Shown here one piece after another: positions 61,881-64,000 of a stretch of DNA of 64,000 bases. The stretch comes from JAPOXR01 sp963664715. Lineage in GTDB: Bacteria; Pseudomonadota; Alphaproteobacteria; Rhodobacterales; Rhodobacteraceae. Position numbers and translations under genes: made by a program. The stretch spans positions 434,001-498,000 of the forward strand of contig CAXXUY010000002.1 of assembly GCA_963664715.2 (NCBI GenBank). Reading direction: 5' to 3'. Position 1 is the stretch's first letter; every line of letters begins with the position of its first letter. The notes under the pieces are model-generated. The model worked only from the letters and a program-made list of their open reading frames with translations, did not search any database and was not told the DNA's origin.

Positions 61881-63896
61881 ATGCCTGACTTGCGCAATAT
61901 TGTGATTGATGACCGGGAGGTCGAAGTCGACTCCGATCTCACCCTGATCCAGGCATGCGAGCAGGAAGGGATCGAGATTCCCCGATTCTGCTTTCACGAA
62001 CGGCTGTCGATTGCCGGAAACTGCAGGATGTGTCTGGTTGAAGTTGTTGGCGGTCCGCCGAAACCAACTGCATCATGCGCCATGCAGGTGAAGGACTTGC
62101 GACCAGGCAGAGACGGTTCACCTCCAAGGATCCGAACCAACAGCCCGATGGTGAAGAAGGCCCGCGAAGGGGTTATGGAGTTCCTGCTCATCAACCATCC
62201 TCTCGATTGCCCGATCTGCGATCAGGGTGGTGAATGCGACCTGCAGGATCAGGCGATGGCCTATGGCGTGGACTTCAGCCGGTTTCGAGAGGCAAAGCGC
62301 GCAGTAGACGATCTTGATCTTGGACCGCTGGTCGAAACCCACATGACGCGGTGCATATCCTGTACCAGATGTGTTCGCTTCACGACCGAGGTGGCCGGAA
62401 TCTACCAGATGGGACAGACGGGACGCGGTGAGGATGCCGAAATCACCAGCTACCTCAACCAGTCCCTGTCCTCCAATCTACAGGGAAACATCATCGATCT
62501 GTGCCCCGTCGGTGCACTGACATCGAAACCCTACGCATTTACCTCCCGTCCGTGGGAGCTTGTCAAGACTGAGACCATTGATGTCATGGACGCGCTGGGA
62601 AGCAATATCCGCGTGGACGCGAAGGGCGCCGAGGTCATGCGAATTATCCCGCGCAATCACGACGGTGTGAACGAGGAATGGATCAGCGACAAGACGAGGT
62701 TCGTCTGGGACGGGCTGCGTAACCAGCGGATTGATCAACCCTATATGCGGATCGACGGACGACTGACACCCGTCGACTGGAAACAGGCGTTGGCCGCCGC
62801 GGCCGAGGCCTTGAAGGGTTCAACCGTTGCGGCATTGGCGGGTGATCTGGTCGCCGTTGAGCCGATATTTGCGCTTGGCCAGTTGGTTGACCAACTTGGT
62901 GGCAAGACCGAGTGCAGGACTGATGGAGCGAATCTTCCCGCTGGCAACCGGTCTGCCTATGTCGGCAACGCCCGGATACAGGACATCGACAGGGCGGAAC
63001 GGATAATCATCATCGGCTCCAATCCGCGCACCGAGGCACCGGTTCTGAATGCCAGAATCAGGTCAGCCTGGCTGAACGGAACGAGGATCAAGTATCTTGG
63101 ACAACCCGTTGATCTGACTTTCGATTATGAATTGATCGGTGACAGCTGCGAGTCATTCGTCCGGTTCGCCTCGGACTCCGGAAACAGTTGTTCCGACAGC
63201 GATATGGTTATCATTGGCCAAGGAGCCCTTTCCGTCGAAGGCGGTGCGGCTGTCTTGTCCGCCGCAATGCAGCTGGCATCGACCGGGCTGGGATTGCTGG
63301 TTCTCCACACTGCGGCTTCGCGTGTCGGAGCGATGGATATCGGTTTCGTAACCGAAGGGGGGATGCCGGCCGCTCTTGAAGGGGCAGAATCGATCTACAA
63401 CCTTGGCGCAGACGAGATCGATATCGAACCCGGCCCGTATGTCATTTACCAGGGAAGCCATGGTGACCGGGGAGCGCATCGCGCCGATCTTGTGCTGCCA
63501 TCCGCCGCCTATACCGAGGAGACTGGCATTTTCGTCAACACCGAGGGTCGCCCGCAACTGGCCGCCCGGGCATCGTTTCCACCCGGTGAAGCCAGGGAAA
63601 ACTGGTCGATCATTCGCGCGGTTTCCGAGGCTGCGGGATTCCCTCTTGAATATGATACGCTTGCCGAACTCAGGCAAGAGATCGGCTCCGCACATCCGCA
63701 TCTTCTCAGTCTGGACGAGGTTCCGGACAACGGTTGGAGTCCCCTGTCCGCGATGCCGATTTCCGATGGTGTGATCGGGCACGCCATCAAGGATTTCTAC
63801 CTGACAAATCCGATTGCGCGTTCCTCGCAGGTCATGGCGGAACTCTCGGCCATCGCGGGGGGCAATGAAGAGGGGCTGCAAAATGCAGCAGAGTAG
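61881..63896 (+). CDS. nuoG: NADH-quinone oxidoreductase subunit G
   Basis: NuoG is the 75-kDa subunit with three iron-sulfur clusters. The N-terminal ferredoxin part has RFCFHERLSIAGNCRMCLVEV, then HPLDCPICDQGGECDLQDQAM and MTRCISCTRCVRFTTEVAG, the ligands of N1b, N5 and N4. The remaining two thirds are the molybdopterin-oxidoreductase-like domain (SNIRVDAKGAEVMRIIPRNHDGVNEEWISDKTRF). The ATG at 61881 is preferred over an upstream TTG at 61857. The 671-residue length is normal. nuoH should follow beyond the window edge. Confidence 0.96.
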   Translation: MPDLRNIVIDDREVEVDSDLTLIQACEQEGIEIPRFCFHERLSIAGNCRMCLVEVVGGPPKPTASCAMQVKDLRPGRDGSPPRIRTNSPMVKKAREGVMEFLLINHPLDCPICDQGGECDLQDQAMAYGVDFSRFREAKRAVDDLDLGPLVETHMTRCISCTRCVRFTTEVAGIYQMGQTGRGEDAEITSYLNQSLSSNLQGNIIDLCPVGALTSKPYAFTSRPWELVKTETIDVMDALGSNIRVDAKGAEVMRIIPRNHDGVNEEWISDKTRFVWDGLRNQRIDQPYMRIDGRLTPVDWKQALAAAAEALKGSTVAALAGDLVAVEPIFALGQLVDQLGGKTECRTDGANLPAGNRSAYVGNARIQDIDRAERIIIIGSNPRTEAPVLNARIRSAWLNGTRIKYLGQPVDLTFDYELIGDSCESFVRFASDSGNSCSDSDMVIIGQGALSVEGGAAVLSAAMQLASTGLGLLVLHTAASRVGAMDIGFVTEGGMPAALEGAESIYNLGADEIDIEPGPYVIYQGSHGDRGAHRADLVLPSAAYTEETGIFVNTEGRPQLAARASFPPGEARENWSIIRAVSEAAGFPLEYDTLAELRQEIGSAHPHLLSLDEVPDNGWSPLSAMPISDGVIGHAIKDFYLTNPIARSSQVMAELSAIAGGNEEGLQNAAE

Positions 63897-64000
63897 GGCA
63901 GGTTCGAGTCCCGGTCGCGGCGGCCCGGGTACGGAGACAATCGTGATTGATCCGATACGCGACGGTCATCAGCCGGCGGTGGAGCCGGCAGGGTGATGGA

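Noticed and set aside
63901..63920. T-arm-like stretch GGTTCGAGTCCCGGTCGCGG after nuoG
   Set aside because: It resembles a tRNA T arm, but no acceptor, D or anticodon arm can be built around it, and it lies in the nuoG-nuoH gap.
1..64000. CRISPR array or phage cluster
   Set aside because: No regularly spaced repeats, cas genes, capsid or tail genes were seen anywhere in the window.

Overview
This window is a contiguous piece of an alphaproteobacterial chromosome. The support for that is the long 2'-deoxycytidine triphosphate deaminase, the order DUF177-rpmF-plsX-fabH-ihfA-merR, the nuoABCDEFG order with separate nuoC and nuoD, the OlsB-type acyltransferase, and a GPP34-domain protein. I cannot name the order or genus from sequence alone. 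TRAP and ABC uptake systems, complete leucine-degradation acyl-CoA genes and sugar/polyol dehydrogenases suggest a heterotroph living on mixed organic solutes, plausibly marine or host-associated (inference).

Layout. 1-20 kb is mostly housekeeping: scpAB (chromosome segregation), dcd, tRNA-Pro(GGG), a MerR regulator, ihfA, the fatty acid/phospholipid block fabH-plsX-rpmF-DUF177, a BamE-like lipoprotein, msrB, olsB-like, moaA, GPP34, DUF805, glmS-glmU and a gph-like phosphatase. 15.5-22.6 kb is a leucine/isovalerate operon (ivd, mccB, mccA, a BKACE-family enzyme, liuC-like hydratase). It lacks a recognisable HMG-CoA lyase. glnE and an alpha-E / circularly permuted ATP-grasp pair follow on the minus strand.

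28.6-33.5 kb is a compact four-gene signalling cassette: a response regulator with a PP2C phosphatase output, an RsbW-like ATPase, a periplasmic binding protein with no transporter, and a membrane histidine kinase. A lone STAS-domain protein at 55.1-55.4 kb is a candidate missing partner. 34.8-41.1 kb is a sugar or polyol catabolic cluster. 42.1-48.7 kb holds a LigM/GcvT-type methyltransferase, a TRAP transporter and a glutathione transferase. 48.7-49.5 kb is a decayed metallo-beta-lactamase gene. 49.9-54.7 kb is a sugar-type ABC importer. 57.0-63.9 kb is the start of the respiratory complex I operon, which runs out of the window after nuoG.

The most interesting structure is an IS110/IS1111-type insertion (45246-46631) inside the TRAP large permease gene dctM. 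Removing exactly 1,386 bp restores an in-frame 438-residue DctM. The element has 14-bp subterminal inverted repeats, a 3-bp TCA core shared by both junctions, and a roughly 250-base non-coding segment downstream of its transposase. That segment contains short stretches matching both halves of the reconstructed target site on either side of a small hairpin enclosed by a stem, and another stretch matching the predicted circular donor junction. This is the layout expected of a bridge RNA (seekRNA) guide, read here directly from the insertion.
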